From Hymenopus coronatus (lineage: Eukaryota; Arthropoda; Insecta; Mantodea; Hymenopodidae), in the NCBI GenBank assembly GCA_030762935.1, contig CM060897.1:112650176-112714175 (forward strand): a stretch of 64,000 bases of DNA, written 5' to 3'. The notes beneath the pieces were generated by a model. It made no database searches and was not told the DNA's origin. It saw only the letters and a program-made list of their open reading frames with translations. The translations under genes and the position numbers were made by a program. Positions 12,297 to 24,967 of this stretch are shown here, one piece after another. Positions within the stretch are counted from its first letter, which is position 1, and each line of letters starts with the position of its first letter.

Positions 12297-13140
12297 AAAT
12301 CCTGATGTGTTCCATTCACATGGCATTTTCATCCATTCTGCAAACAAACTAATCTTACAAAAGCTTTCTTCTATGCACTTTTGCTAATTGTTATAAACAT
12401 TAGCAATAAACATTTTATTACATATTTCCTTGCTAGTACAAAGGAATAAGGGATTGCATGGCTTAAAGTGAACAGTCAAATCTTTTAAGAATAGGGTGCT
12501 CTGATGACATTGAAATTCAGTTCTCTTTGCATGCCTGGAAGTAAAAACAAAACAAAAAATAAGTGATGACTTTCCACTTGAGAAAGTATTGCAAAATCCA
12601 AACCAATATTTGTGGAGCTATCCAAATGGCTATAACTCCTCAAATACAATGTATTTGAGTTAATGATATGTTTTGGCGAATTGTACATTTTCAATTAAAT
12701 AAGTTATTTTCTTATCTTTTATGATTTACAAGTTATACAAAAGTCCTCCAGAATGAATAGGACTTCAGAGGCTATTCCCAGAAATTTCAGAATATACATT
12801 TAATTTTTCATAAAAATATCTTAAACATATTCTATTTTAATCAAAATAATTAGAGGCATTCTTCGGAAAATAAAAAAGTTAAAAAATGTTCCAAGTAGAG
12901 GGTAGTTTGGAGTGGGGGATTTTCTTGAAAATCTTTGTGTTGCATCTTGAATGATGCTGAACTTAAATAAGAAGTTTGGTATTAATAGACTTCATTTTTG
13001 AGTTGTGCTGTTCACAGATACACACAGATCTCTTTCTAAACCTTTTTTTATTACTCAGGGGATGTCAGAACATGTATTTCCAGTGAAATCTTGGTGTCAA
13101 ATTTTTTAGTGTAATGCATTCCTTGTAAGTAATGCTAGAT
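12297..13140 (+). repeat. R800 interspersed repeat, copy 2
   Basis: It begins right after an A-run with TCCTGATGTGTTCCATTCAC, the same start seen at 27280 and, inverted, at 37560-37573. The ordered blocks follow: CATTAGCAATAAAC, TTCCTTGCTAGTACAAAGGA, GAAATTCAGTTCTCTTTGCAT, GAATGAATAGGACTTCAGAG, TTCCCAGAAATTTCAGAATA, TTGAGTTGTGCTGTTCACAG, ATTTCCAGTGAAATCTTGGT. This is one of the most complete copies. It has no open reading frame of note. Confidence 0.8.
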
Positions 13141-13439
13141 AAAGTATAAATAAATAAATATTGCAAATTTGCAAGCATATTTCATAAGTAATGCATTTGC
13201 ACTTACAAAAATGTGAGCATACAACAAAAAATATTTTGCAAATAGCTAATGCAGTAAAAGATTCCAACACAAGTAATAATGTATTTTAATTAATTTTTAT
13301 TTTTAAACTTGTTTGTCTTATGGTTTCCAATGTTAGCAATTCGACTAGCTGCCAATATAATTGTAGGTCATCTTTTAATAACACTTTTAGGAAATACTGG
13401 TAGAACAATAATAATATATCTTTTACCTTTTCTCACTAT

Positions 13440-13850
13440 TACACAAATTCTTTTATATACAGTTCAATAAGAATAAAGAGCACTTCGGTCCATTCAGAAA
13501 AAATTCAAGTTATTTTATTTGTCGTGTCTAGATTTCAAACATATGCAATTGCTAAAGAGTAATTTTTGAAAAAATAAAAGCTAACAAAAACATGCATGTA
13601 AAGCATAGGTGCACAAAAATAGATTTCATTAGGTGCTTTCACTCGCAAGCACTGCTCCCTCTCTATCTGACTGCTAACTAAGCTGCTGAGCAGTGTGGTT
13701 ACATATTTTGTGACTTGTGGAAGGAAGGTAGTTTTGTCACTCTGATGTAAATGTTTCTTGCTTTAAATACAAAATTCAATAGTTTTCTGGCCTTTTGTTT
13801 TGGAGTTATGCTCTTCTTTCAATATACTTCATCTTCCTCAAAGGACATCA
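13440..13850 (+). repeat. R800-related fragment, strongly diverged
   Basis: Order and partial identity match the central and 3' parts of R800: CAATAAGAATAAAGAGCACTTC, then AAAAAATTCAAGTTATTTTA, and further on AATACAAAATTCAATAGTTTT and TTTTGGAGTTATGCTCTTC. It is more diverged than copies 1 and 2, which lie directly upstream in the same orientation. Confidence 0.45.
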
Positions 13851-14384
13851 AAATGTATGCTATTTGGTAAAATCTCAATGTAGAATTTTTGCATGCAGTA
13901 AAAGTAAATTTTTTAAAAAATAAAAAACTTTAAAGGAAACCATTCTCTTAACATTCATTGTGGAAGCTTACAGATAAAACATTCATTTATAGTCTCTCTG
14001 TTTCTTTACAGTTTGCTATTTGTACATGGACTTGACTCATGGATGCCTTGGACACTGTGTACATTTATACCAGGTGTATGTATGGTCAGTGTTATATCAT
14101 CCACACTCCATGCATTTAACCGTGAAAAAATTCTCTCGCACACACCCAGAGAGATATATATTATGGTGCTAAAAATTAATGTTTTACTTATAGTAGGTGA
14201 TCAGCATAGAGCAGAACAGGTTTCACTGCTCTTAGCTGCCTAGTGGTGCTACTGGCTATGCGTGTTGAGTAGGTGATAGCACGTTTGCAGTAAATATCCT
14301 ACAGTTTGTCACTCAAGTTTTTTCTAACAAAGACAAAAAGCAATAAACACTCTAAAATAAAAGTACTCATATATCAAGTCAGGA

Positions 14385-14960
14385 GATGTTGAAAGTGTCT
14401 CCCTTCATCGTTCCAAGCATTTCTGGTACCTGTTTAGGAAATTGGTCAGATGCTGCAGTTCATTCTGAAGAATCCTATTTTTAACTTCCTCTAAAGTATG
14501 CAGATTTGTTTTGTAAAGTTATTCTTTAATTTCCTCCTCCCCCAAGGATAAAATTGCAGGGTATTAAATCAAGGGAATGCATGTTATTATTAGTGGTTAA
14601 TAACTCACTTCATGGGTAACAGAATACCGGTACCCAAGTAGTCATTTCACTTAATATGCACTGTATTGAGTCAATTAGACGTGCAGGAGCAGAATCCTTA
14701 CAATTTCATGGTTAATTAGACATTTTTACAGCTTTTTGGGCAGTATTAAAATGGTACATATTCTTGCCTTAGATATGAGAAAACTTTAAAAATTTATTGC
14801 AGTATATTGTAACTTAAGATTACACACTATAACTACTGTGCTAATCAAGAGTGAAACCAAAACCTCTGTAAGGAAGATGCACCAAGTGGTTTGGGAGTCC
14901 TCACCAGAAAACAATTGGAGGTAGAAACAATTTGGAGGCACATGTCATAAAATCAGCAAA
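14385..14960 (-). pseudogene. Tc1/mariner-type transposase C-terminal fossil
   Basis: On the minus strand, shifting frame once or twice, a block resembling the third catalytic region can be read (HSLDLIPCNFILGG, compare SPDLxPxDFFLWG). It is followed by YKTNLHTLEEVKNRILQ and a C-terminal tail (LNRYQKCLER ... STSPDL) like that of HTH-DDE transposases, where YxTNPHTLEELK is characteristic. Multiple stops make it a clear fossil. The N-terminal half is not recognisable. Confidence 0.55.
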
Positions 14961-15651
14961 TATATTTAAAGGATATTGATGACAGTGGCATAACCTCAAC
15001 TTGCAAGGCTCTTGTAGTGAAGTTGAAAATGTTTTCATTGCTTAGTTCAGCTTAAAGAGAAGATAGATCTATCTCTTCTTCTTGATTGGGTGAAACTCCA
15101 TTTTTAAGATAAACCGCACAAAAAAAAGACTTAAATCACCACATAATGGCACAATGCTACAACCATCAGAGTCATAACATTATTTTAATTATTGTCTTCG
15201 CTATCTCACTTCCCACATAGCCCTGTTGATTAAACAGACCCGCATAAGCCAGCAACTTAATTACTCTACAATATTTATTTTTAATTTATCACACATACAT
15301 AAAAGTTGCTTAAACTTTATATTTATTTCATAATCTTGTGTCCTGTTTTTAACCTTTATTTGAGATTTATTAAGTTGCAACCAATATTTTTATTACTGTT
15401 TTGCTTGGTGAGAAGGGGTCATGTTCCCCTTCTTCTTCTGGGTTCACTCTATGGTGCTAATTGGTATACAGTGCAATAATAGCCCAGAACTTATCATCTG
15501 TGTATCTGTCCTTCATCAAAATGATCCCCCTGTACAAAAAAAATGCGTAACACGTGGATTTAAACTTTGATTGCATCACTAGAAATCTCAAATAACCAGT
15601 AGTAAATGGGTGTAAGCATTCAGAAAAAGACGATATGAACTGTAAGGTCAT

Positions 15652-15848
15652 CTCCCTCACACTCACCAAGGCAACCCTGGTTCGATCTCAGGCGACATCT
15701 TATGGGATTTGAGGTAGACAAAGCAGCACAGGGGGGTTTTCTCCAGTTTTCCCCGCAATTGCATTCCACCGGTGCTCCATCTTCATTCCAGTATCATCAG
15801 TGTCATTGCCTGTAGTGCCATAAGTAGTAAAAGCAACAAAAAAAAAAA
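15652..15848 (+). repeat. SINE-B copy with A-rich tail
   Basis: The B box CTGGTTCGATCTC lies at 15677-15689 in a tRNA-like head. The family body follows: GTAGACAAAGCAGCACAGGG, TTTTCTCCAGTTTTCC, CATTCCACCGGTGCTCCATC, TTCATTCCAGTATCATCAG, GCCTGTAGTGCCATAAGTAG, TAAAAGC, then an A run at 15838-15848. It is the plus-strand counterpart of the copy at 18503-18728. Confidence 0.85.
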
Positions 15849-17429
15849 TCCCTCATATTCTAAGCTGCAGAATATGTTCTCCATTTTGTAACAGATTTTT
15901 GTTTATGAATTATGATTCATATTATGCAGTGTAAAATATGGACATAAAATCTATGTACAGCCTAGAAACAGGAGCTCTCTCTCATAAAATAACTTAATTG
16001 TATAATTGAATAAATTGTAGTTGTCCATACATTTAAAATTCAAAAAATGCAAAACAAGACACACAATTCAGGTCTTATCCAGTGATAGCCTGAGGATGTT
16101 CTCTGGTTAAATTGATAAGTCTGTGTGAGGCTTTCATTTTGGTCTTCTCAGCAGTAGGTCATGTGATAAATGCTGAAATCAGAGGATTTGCTTTAAAGTC
16201 AAAATTCCACTTATTAGGTTTATGTAAGTTTTGTAGATTTACTGCACTGACATTTGACAGTAAATTTCGTGTAATCACAAAATTATTACACTTTGCTGAG
16301 CAGGGAAAGTTTTATGGGTTTCAATTCTAGGCTGTTGGTAAGTATGCCAATGAAAGAAAATTATAAGTCATTGTTGACAACAACTCTCAAATGACTCTCT
16401 TGTCATTCATTCAGTAGCATGGCTAGAAAAATATTAAGGGTGAGGGGGTGTGTATATAGGGATTCATTTTTAAACTATTTGTATGCAATCAAATAATAAA
16501 TATGAATTAATCATGAGTTGAAATAGTTCTAAAACTTGGCTTTATATTCATACATTAAAACTCAGCAATTGCAATTCAAGTTAGGTTTTGCTATTTATAC
16601 AATTCTCTCCTCCTGGCTATGTCTCTTTATTCAGTAGAATAAAGAATGTTATTTACAGTAATACTCGTCTGAACCATTCAAATAATTGAATTTGGTACCA
16701 AGCCCCATTGCAGTAGGTGCTTGGTGTTGCCAGTTTTAGTTAACATAGTGTCCGTGTTCTTTTGTAAAACTATGAAATTTCCAGCTCCATAGAACTAATG
16801 GACCAAATTTCATTTCAAGTGCTTGTTGCAAGTTTCTCCAATGTTTTTGTGAGGATATGTCTATTACATTTTTTTCAGTGTTGCCACGCATAAATACATT
16901 GATGCACACAGATATCCAGACTCCCAAAAAAGAATCTGGCAGCAATGTAGGGACCTCCATTGACCAGCTGAGTTGTATTATAGAAATACATAATTATATT
17001 TATGTTTGATTAGGGTTGCCATAATTTGCATAAAATCAGGACAAATAGAGAAGCTTAAGTTATTAGCCTTGCTTCAGTAATGATGGTATTATGTCAAAAC
17101 AACGCATGCCAGTACTTTAAGAGACTACTTGAGAAGTTGAGAACTTAATGTACAATTCATATTTTTTGAAATGCATATCCATGTGTTCTGATTTTCTACT
17201 AGAATTTTACATATTTACACTTTATGGGCATTTGATTTTCTTATACCTAACATACAGTAAATTTATTACAAAACTTGGCTACTGGCAGTACAGCCTGTGT
17301 GATCTTCACTAACTTTCCCTGTGCACGCATCCTATATGCGTTCTGTCATCACACTGCGTCAGTCTTAATTCTGTTCTAGTCCAGTTCACACATGAATAAA
17401 ATTAGGAATGTTTAGAAGTGTTTAGTTTT
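15849..17429. other. Non-coding DNA, nothing firmly recognised
   Basis: One minus-strand frame (16736-16960) has a stretch vaguely like an LTR-retrotransposon gag core (HWRNLQQALEMKFG), but nothing around it supports this. The rest is AT-rich and featureless. Confidence 0.4.
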
Positions 17430-18010
17430 GCTTGAAGTGCTTTCAAAATGCAGTATAGAGTACCACAAAAAGTGGTATGTGCTTAGATCATCTTGTAGGG
17501 AAGTTGTAAGACACTTTGAAACTAAATTTTCTGGTGTGCATGTTCCGAGTAGAGGGCCATTCGTTTGCTTGTAAATAAATTCAAGGAGACAGGTTCCATT
17601 TGTTATAGGAAAAGAAAGGTAAACTGGCGTGTGTTTATGGAGCAGAAATTAGATTTAATCAAAGAAAGGTTAGAATGGTCACCTCGAAAATCTCTTAGGT
17701 GCCCTGCATAAGAAACTGACATTTTGAAAACTTCAGCATAGAAAGCAACAACATTTAACTCAATCCATTCAAGGTTACTGTTGTCCAGGAATTGCTACCA
17801 CATGATCACCAGAGTCGGGTAACTTTCTGTAATTGGATTTTGAGGAATGTTAATGTTGAAACAATTGATCCATGATTAATAGTGTTCAGTGAGAAGTATG
17901 GTTTCATTTATATGGTCATTTGTTATTATCACAACACAACCAATATTATGCAAACAAACTCAATTTCATTCATGGAACTTCCTTACATGATCAAAAAATC
18001 GGGGTATGAT
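17430..18010 (+). pseudogene. HTH-DDE (Tc1/mariner-like) transposase fossil, N-terminal half
   Basis: Read in a mostly continuous frame with stops: a HTH-like block (CREVVRHFETKFSGVHVPSR), then SPRKSLRCPA, then VTVVQELLPHDHQSRVTFCN followed by WILRNVN and a block equivalent to the first catalytic motif (normally FSDEAWFHL, here FSEKYGFIY, so the acidic residues are altered). It then continues through a decayed region to LPYMIKKSGYDV. It belongs to the same general family as the element at 52215-53590. The C-terminal half is absent. Confidence 0.7.
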
Positions 18011-18502
18011 GTATAATAAATGGATAAAATCCTGCGATAAGATATGTTTTGTGTTGTGTTTATTCTGCTAAACTGCGCCTGATAGCCAAGTTTTTAGCAC
18101 ACTTACTGTGTTTTTCAGAAGATTTTGCAGGTTATCTCCAATTGGTGCTTTTGCTGGTGGCTGTGAATTATACACTATGGGTGTTCATGATTATGAATAA
18201 ATTGTTATAACTGCAGCCGCTGCCAACAACAATAACAAAGATGAGGCAATGATGATGATACTTATGCATAAGTTTCTTACGAAAGATGGTGTGGCTTTGT
18301 GGCTCTTTTTTAATTAAAGCATTCTAAGGCAAGAGTGAAGTAATGTGGAAATTAAATTGCAGTTAAGAATATGGATAGTCTGAAATATGCGGTTCCACGC
18401 ACATATTCCTTACCTACTTTTGCCAAAATCAAAAGATGTGCTGCAACTGCACTTATTAAGAAGCAGTGCTAAAAAGCTTCAACATTGCTGCCCTCTAGTG
18501 AC

Positions 18503-18728
18503 GCTTTTTTATAGTGTTTAATGCCCACTTTTACTACTAGGCACCACAGGCGATGATACATGGAATGAAGATGGAGCACCGGTGGAATGTGATGGCAGGA
18601 GAACCCAGAGAAAATCCACCCCTGTACCACTTTGTCCACCACAAATTTCACATGTGGTCGTTTGGGATCGAACCCAGGCAGTGTAGGTGAGAGGCAAGCA
18701 GTCTAACCACTTGGACGTGGCGCAACCT
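18503..18728 (-). repeat. SINE-B copy with target-site duplication
   Basis: Read on the minus strand: GCCACGTCCAAGTGGTTAGA (A-box region), GGGTTCGATCCCAAACG (B box), GTGGTGGACAAAGTGG, the CATTCCACCGGTGCTCCATC block, GTAGTAAAAGTGGGCATTAA, ACACTATAAAAA. The sequence TCTAGTGAC occurs immediately on both sides (18494-18502 and 18729-18737) as a 9-bp target-site duplication, which fixes the element ends and confirms retroposition. It is the best-preserved SINE-B in the window. Confidence 0.9.
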
Positions 18729-18737
18729 TCTAGTGAC

Positions 18738-21039
18738 CTTGATTTCTACCACATTGAACTACCATTTGGTGTCATTAATGTTAAATTGTACTATAGAATG
18801 CAGAAGAAATGCTTAGTCATTCGTACATGCTAATGTATTTGGTCCATAAGGCAATTACGTCATACCAGTTGCGTATGTGCAAAAGTACTTAAACTGTGCT
18901 ACCAACATTGATAACACATTAAATCAAGTTAGAAGAGTAGCACAGAAGATTTAGATGCTGTATATTTTAAATTGCAGCATATATGATACATTTATCAATA
19001 TTCAAACAAAAAGTATCCAATAAATCCACAAGGTGTCAAAAGAGGATGTTTATGTGCCCTGAGCTCTTATATAGCAGCCACCATTGATGAAACCAAAGAC
19101 ATATTTACTCCTTCCCTCAGTTTTCAGAGTCAACCAGCAAGCACATTGTCAACAAACATCAATCACCAACTAAGGCATGAACAACTCATTTAATACCTTA
19201 CCAATACTAATCAATAAATTTAAACCAAAACAGTTGTAGTCAAGTTTCCAGTCATGTAATAACAGTGGCAATTGAGATGGAAGTTTCAAATGCATTTTAT
19301 AATGGAAATGTATTCATATCCTTTAAATCTGGGATTTTTAGCATCGTAGCCGGGACACTTTCCAATATTCAAAACTGGGACAAATGGCAACCCAACGTTT
19401 GATATACTAACTGAATATTGCTTTGATATATATTTATAATGACAGGTAACCATATTTTTCTGAAAACAGAATTCTAAGGTTTAGTGCAGTGCAGTAGTTC
19501 TGATATGTATTTTATACCCTTGAACAGCTTATAACTGTAGAGGTAATATGAGATAACAAATTAATGAAATGAATGAGCAAATGACCTCAGTGGCCTAGCT
19601 TTAAATAGATGGAAACCTCAACCAGATAATTCTCTTACACAAGCAGTCATTTTTATGCATTTTGTGTGCTTTGCATTATAGAATGGGGTTCATAAATTGG
19701 ATAAAAAAACCATATTATATCCATCTTTTGATAGGAATAAGTGAGTCTATTTTTTAAATATTATTTGCTTGAGGATGTTTATTTCTGCAATACAAGTAGC
19801 ATGTAATGCCAAGAGAATTATATGTTCGCAAAGAAATAATATTGTCAACCACAGATATGCTTGTGCAGCAATCCTTACACAAGACAAACAGCAATAAATT
19901 GTCTCAGCAGAGGATAACAACACAATTTTCCATTTTTCCCTGTAACACCAAGAATTCAGTCTATGCAGACATTTATAGGTGACCATGAAAGTCCATCTAA
20001 ATTGATAAATGATAATTTTAAAATAACAATGTCATGCTGCCGTTGAACTGCCTTTGGATTCATTTCCTTATGAAAACTCTGTTCAGTGTTTTGTCTTATC
20101 TAGCTCTAAAAGTTTCCACATAACAAACATAATGTATTTGGTAAAATTAAATTGTAAAAAACAAGTTTACATATCTGATTTTGTCTTGATGATTACTAAT
20201 CATAAATGTTCACAATCAAATAGGTATGTTTTATTTGATGTTTTGCATGTGAAGTAATTATAAGACTCCGTAATATGGTTACAAAATTAATGGAGGTAAA
20301 ATGTGCTGTGAACTGACATTGCTTTATGAAAGACTTATTTGGTTCTTTTACCTATGGGATGTTTACTTTAATATATATTTAAATTAATTTTAAATTTTGT
20401 GATAATCACATATACCAAAGAAACTGCATTTATTTTGTGGAAACAACCCCTGCTATTCTTAAAAGACTTGACAGCTAATTTGTATTTCTTTGACTGAGAT
20501 TATGAAATTTTGATTTAGTTTTCCAATTTATATATAGGAAAATTTTATTTCCAAAGATACTGTGTGCTATATTCAGTAGAATGTGCTAATATCTCTTACT
20601 GCAATTCTTTTGTAACAATGAAATATGAAAACCAAAGAGTTTTACTTAATTTTTGAAAACCTTTTTTTTAATTTCTATATCTTCTCTAAGAACATTTAAG
20701 CATCATGACTCAAAAGTTGAGTAATTGGTTGAAATCAGTTGCAAAAACATTTGCATTTTTAAGTGTAAGCAAAATTGCATATTCCATAATGAACCCAGCA
20801 TTGATTTCTATCCATAGATACCAAGTTTTATAATACCTTTAAAGATGCTCCCTCTGCCAGTGTGTTTCTATCCATCAATTTGGTGCATCAGAATGCAGTA
20901 AGTTGCAGTAAATGCACATGAACTGCAAAGCTTCGCTGCCTTTCTATGCCACATTCATGTATTCTGCTTACTCACCGTATATGAGAAACTTACAAGTGAG
21001 TTTGTCAGATGTCTGTTAAGAAGCAGATAGGCTATGGAT
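18738..21039. other. Non-coding DNA, nothing recognised
   Basis: AT-rich with short motif-free frames (for example 19747-19986 minus and 20054-20257 plus). No shared repeat was found except a short stretch at 19340-19395 reminiscent of 17010-17045 in reverse orientation. Confidence 0.45.
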
Positions 21040-21290
21040 CAGACAGTGTACTGGGACGGGGGATCCGCCCAATACCTGGTATGGAGTAAGGAATTAGATG
21101 ATATGAAATGTAAGCAAAATGGATGACAGGAAAGGTGACAATTGAGCAATTGGTGGAATGAATATCAGGGGGAACTGGATGACCTGAAGTAAATCCTCCC
21201 AGACAGTGCTTCATCCACATACAGTCACCTGGGATTGAACCTGGGTTGCCTAGGAGGGAGGCAAACATACAATAGTATGTATGCCAAGAC
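21040..21290 (-). repeat. SINE-B subfamily copy, minus strand
   Basis: On the minus strand it has a B-box-like AGGTTCAATCCCAGGTG, then a body with GTGGATGAAGCACTGTCTGG, CATTCCACCAATTGCTC, ATTTTGCTTACATTTCATATCATCTAATTC and a TACTCCATACCAGGTATTGG block. The same order is seen in the plus-strand copy at 34597-34955 (TTCGCTTGCATTTCATATCA, CACTTCCTAAAGCTCATGCC, TGGCTATGGGC). It is a long-body SINE-B subfamily, adjacent to R800 copy 3. Confidence 0.7.
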
Positions 21291-21311
21291 ACATACTGAT
21301 TAATCAAAGAA

Positions 21312-22335
21312 CAAGAAATCTGATCTGTCACATTCACATGACTCTCTCTACCCATTCTGCAACAAATTACTCTTAAAAAAAGCTTGTTATTCTATGTACT
21401 TCATGCATTAACAGAAATGGTTTTATTTTATATTTCCTTGTAGGCACAAGGGAGTAAATTAGTCTAAAATGATGCTTATTTATTTTAAGAGCAGTTGCTA
21501 TGTTGTCTTTGAAATCTGGTTATCCTTGCATGACAAGGATGAAAAAAAATTAAAATTTCCATTTGAGAAAAGTGTTGGAAAATTTAAACCAATAACAAGG
21601 AATATCTCAGAAATGGTTAACCTCAAACACACAAAAGAAAATTATCGAACATATATTGTGTGCTTTAAAGTGATATACATTTTGTGTGTGGTAAAATTTT
21701 GTCTATGTCTAACGGTTTACCAGTTATACATAATTCATCCAGAATGAAAAGAACTTTGGTGGCTATTCCCAGAAAATGTAAAGATATTATAGATTTTATG
21801 TGTCATAAAAATAACTTAAACATATGGTTTTTTAAAATAACATTCCGTATAAAGAGTAGTTTGGGACTGAGAGATTTTCTTGAATCTTCATGTTGAATCC
21901 TTGTAAGAACTTAAATATCAAGTTTAGTTTAAGAGAAGGTATGAGTCAACAAAAACATCACTTGAATGTTTTGGGTGTCTGACCAATTTTGAGAGGTTGG
22001 TCTCTGACAATGAGCAAATAATTCTCAAAAATGGTCAGAAACTCAAAAAATGTAAGTGATGTTAGTGTTTCTGTTCTAACTCAAACCTTCTCTTAAATTT
22101 AAATTTCACATTACTGTTACTAGCTCATCCAAATGTTATTTTAGTATTTTACAGGCTTTTTGATTTTGAGTTATGCTGTTCACACAGACTGACAGATGTA
22201 TACATACGGAACTTTCTCTAAAAAAATATTTATTAGGGAATCTGAAAACATATATTTTCAGCAAAATCTTCATATCCAATTTTTGCGTGGAATATAATTC
22301 TTCCCCTACTTACTATACAGAGTAGAGAGAATAAA
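21312..22335 (+). repeat. R800 interspersed repeat, copy 3
   Basis: It starts AATCTGATCTGTCACATTCACATG and runs through all family blocks to TCTTCATATCCAATTTTTGCG and TACAGAGTAGAGAGAATAAAAG. It carries a private region around 21950-22130 that includes a local inverted repeat (ACATCACTTGAATGTTTTGG against AAAATGTAAGTGATGTTAGT). Two overlapping frames at 21469-21896 are incidental: they lie wholly inside the repeat and are not conserved in the other copies. Confidence 0.8.
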
Positions 22336-22639
22336 AGACCAATGTCCCTGAAATTCATGATCAGAATAAAAATGGAAATCTATTTGGTTTGCCTGTGTAG
22401 AAAATACTGATACAAACAAACTTTATAGCCAATTCAGAAAGAAGAGAGGAGAAACATTTCATTCAGCTTCCTCAGCTGATTATTGCCTAGACCATTCATC
22501 CATTTTGACACCTGGTGTCATTCTTCTCCTTTCTCTCTCTCTCCAAATTTGTATGTTGGAGTTTTGGTTGGACTTAAGGTTAATAGAGTGCTATTGGAAT
22601 AGAAGGTCCTTGAATAGTAGGCAAAGTGAAGAACAAGAC
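22336..22639. other. Short spacer, nothing recognised
   Basis: Includes a CTTTCTCTCTCTCTCC simple stretch at about 22530. No gene. Confidence 0.4.
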
Positions 22640-22765
22640 ATGAACATTTTGCTAATCTCAAATCTGGAGCTCCTAAGTTGAATCCCAGCTGGGGGGGTGA
22701 GAATTTTCTTTAGCCAGGATTAACCATTGTCCTTGAAAATAAAGATTAGGAAAAATTATTTATCA
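22640..22765 (+). repeat. tRNA-like SINE head, candidate (family E)
   Basis: The B-box-like CTAAGTTGAATCCCAGCTGGG at 22672-22692 is followed by GGTGAG and a CCAGGATTAACC stretch. The order resembles that after the B box in the 3020 SINE. It is diverged and lacks a poly(A) tail. Confidence 0.35.
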
Positions 22766-23069
22766 TATTCAATATATCATTTTATTTGGCATGTGTATCT
22801 TAAATATATGGTATTTAAATTGAAATAATTAGTGAACACTTCTTCAAGTAAAGGGAAAATGAAGATGAAATAAAATAATTTGTTTTTATATGTGAAGGCT
22901 AAGTGGCTTGAATAACACATTTATTGCTGTATACAAACATCCATCACATAGTAGTAATAATAATAAATAAATGCTGGCTTAAATTTTAAATAATGTTACA
23001 AAAGTGCAGCAGCTGCAAGCTCCATTTTGCTCCAACCTCTCACACCCAGGACAATAATATGAGTGGCAT

Positions 23070-23310
23070 TTAAAAGCCATTTGTCTGGCCCAGGTTTAAA
23101 CCATCTTGAGATCAGGTTTGAACCTACGACCCTCTGATTCAAAGTTGTGGTTTCAAACCCTGCCCATATCTATAAGTGTGGGTAAAAGCAACAACCCCAT
23201 ATATATTCATTGGCATATAAAACAATCCTATGAGATGAAATTCCGGAGCACCAGCAGCACTGTATGATCCTGGCAATTGGCAGCAGTGTTAACACAAAAT
23301 ATTTATGTAA
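23070..23310 (+). repeat. SINE-C copy, with an opposed second tRNA-like head
   Basis: The body ATGAAATTCCGGAGCACCAG, CAGCACTGTATGATCCTGGC, AATTGGCAGC at 23238-23287 matches the SINE-C copy at 24968-25175. A B-box-like GTGGTTTCAAACCCTGCCC sits at 23147-23165 on the plus strand. Immediately before it (23108-23130) is a B box on the minus strand (GTAGGTTCAAACCTGATCTC). Two tRNA-like heads therefore face away from each other. Confidence 0.6.
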
Positions 23311-24967
23311 TCAATGAGGCAGTATATCAACAACACACCACTTACCACATGTGGATTCCAGGGGTTCAGCTGCCACTATTTCTATTAAGTGGTTTCTCAG
23401 TTGCTCGCAATTGAGTCTTAAATACATTCCATACCAGGTGCCCCAGCAGAGGAAAAATTCCCATGTCAGTACTGGAAAGCACAGTCCCTTTACACCATAG
23501 CCAGCAGCTCTTTGTGGACCAATAATAATAATAATCAGTATATAACTCAAAATAATTTTATTTAAAACAAAATCAGATAATTGGGTCAGGCTGAGAATAG
23601 CCTATTCTGGGGCTCGATCAGATAGGGAAGGCCTAAGAATTTCGAATCTTACAAACTGTGTAGTATGTCAACAGAAGAAATTAAACAATAAAGCAGAGGA
23701 ACTCTTGACACCTACACTACCAACTCTAGCTGCTTTAGGAAGAAGTTAACTAAAGATGAAAAACCTACAGCACTTTTTACGGAATTTAAAGAAATGTGTA
23801 AGAAATGGTAGTGCAGATGTTAACTAATTCTTGTGTAAACAGAGCTTAAACACCAAAATTGCCCTTAAACTTCCAGCATGTATCTAGCCTAAGACCATCA
23901 TAACTCATGGTACTAAGCTATTGATAATTAAACGAAAATTATAAAGTGGTTCTAAAAGTAACTTTCCAATTTGAAATAAATATTTCTTTTGCATATATTA
24001 ACAATTTGCTTCCCTCTAAATACCATTATGCTTTTCAGTATTTCTGTGCATTGTATTGCTATAATTTATTTAAACTGTATCACGTTTGTATAAACAACAT
24101 GATTTATTATACAGAATGCAGCTATGGAAGAAGAATTTTAGTCTTCCTCACTGCAATTATGAATGCCGTATTCATATACAAGGAGAAGATACCAATGCTC
24201 ATATGGATTGAAAAATATACTACTCTAAAATTATTTTGTGAACAACGTATTTGATGAACAATTTTATTTACATTCAGGTAGATAAAAATTATCAACAAAA
24301 AAAAAAACAGGTAACTGCAGCTCTAATTTTCCCAAATGCCCAAGAAGTTTCTCGTAAGGTTATGCACCACCCTACATTCACAATACTATAAAAACACTTT
24401 TGTGACTCATAATTTGTAGGCATTTTCCAAACAGTTAACCTTGAGTTACAACATAAATACAGCAGAGGAGTTAAAGGATTGTTTCAAAGAAAGGATATGC
24501 TTACATACAGCTGTCTTAACTTCAACTGAAACAATTTATATAAGGTCTTATTGAGAGCTAGCAATGTACTTCTAATGCCAGTTAACATGATGGTATTGTA
24601 AGATCCCATTTCTTTATGAACCAATTGCTGGTTGTATTTTGTAGAATCTAAAAATTTGCCAGTGTTATCTCCATTTGAAACTGGTGACTAGAATAGCCTT
24701 CTGCTTTTTGCTGTTACAGACTTACTCTGCTGTGTAAATTATTTTGTTATTTGATTATTTAATAAATTTTCTGAATTTCAGAGCAGTTTGAAGTAAACCT
24801 ATCTTTCTTTTTATTTGAATATTAAGAGGTTTTTCAATGAAATTTGCCCTAATTTTGCTTACCACACTAGTGTGATTATACACTCCAGCAGTTAAAACAG
24901 CATGTCACTTAACAATTTTCTGTTTATGTGCCACATAAAGGAAAAGCATCATTATTTAGAAATTCTA
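23311..24967. other. Non-coding DNA, unknown short frames
   Basis: The longest frame is a 102-codon plus-strand frame at 23946-24254, rich in F, Y, I, N and C as expected for chance reading of AT-rich DNA. It has no recognisable domain and no splice or repeat support. Nothing else stands out. Confidence 0.4.

Noticed and set aside
16736..16960. Minus-strand frame with HWRNLQQALEMKFG, reminiscent of an LTR-retrotransposon gag
   Set aside because: One short motif only, with no LTR, protease, RT or collinear flanking similarity nearby.
21469..21896. Two overlapping plus-strand frames of 92 and 70 codons
   Set aside because: They lie inside R800 copy 3 and are not open in the other R800 copies.
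23946..24254. 102-codon plus-strand frame
   Set aside because: Amino-acid composition is that of random AT-rich DNA (F, Y, I, N, K). No domain, signal or splice context supports it.
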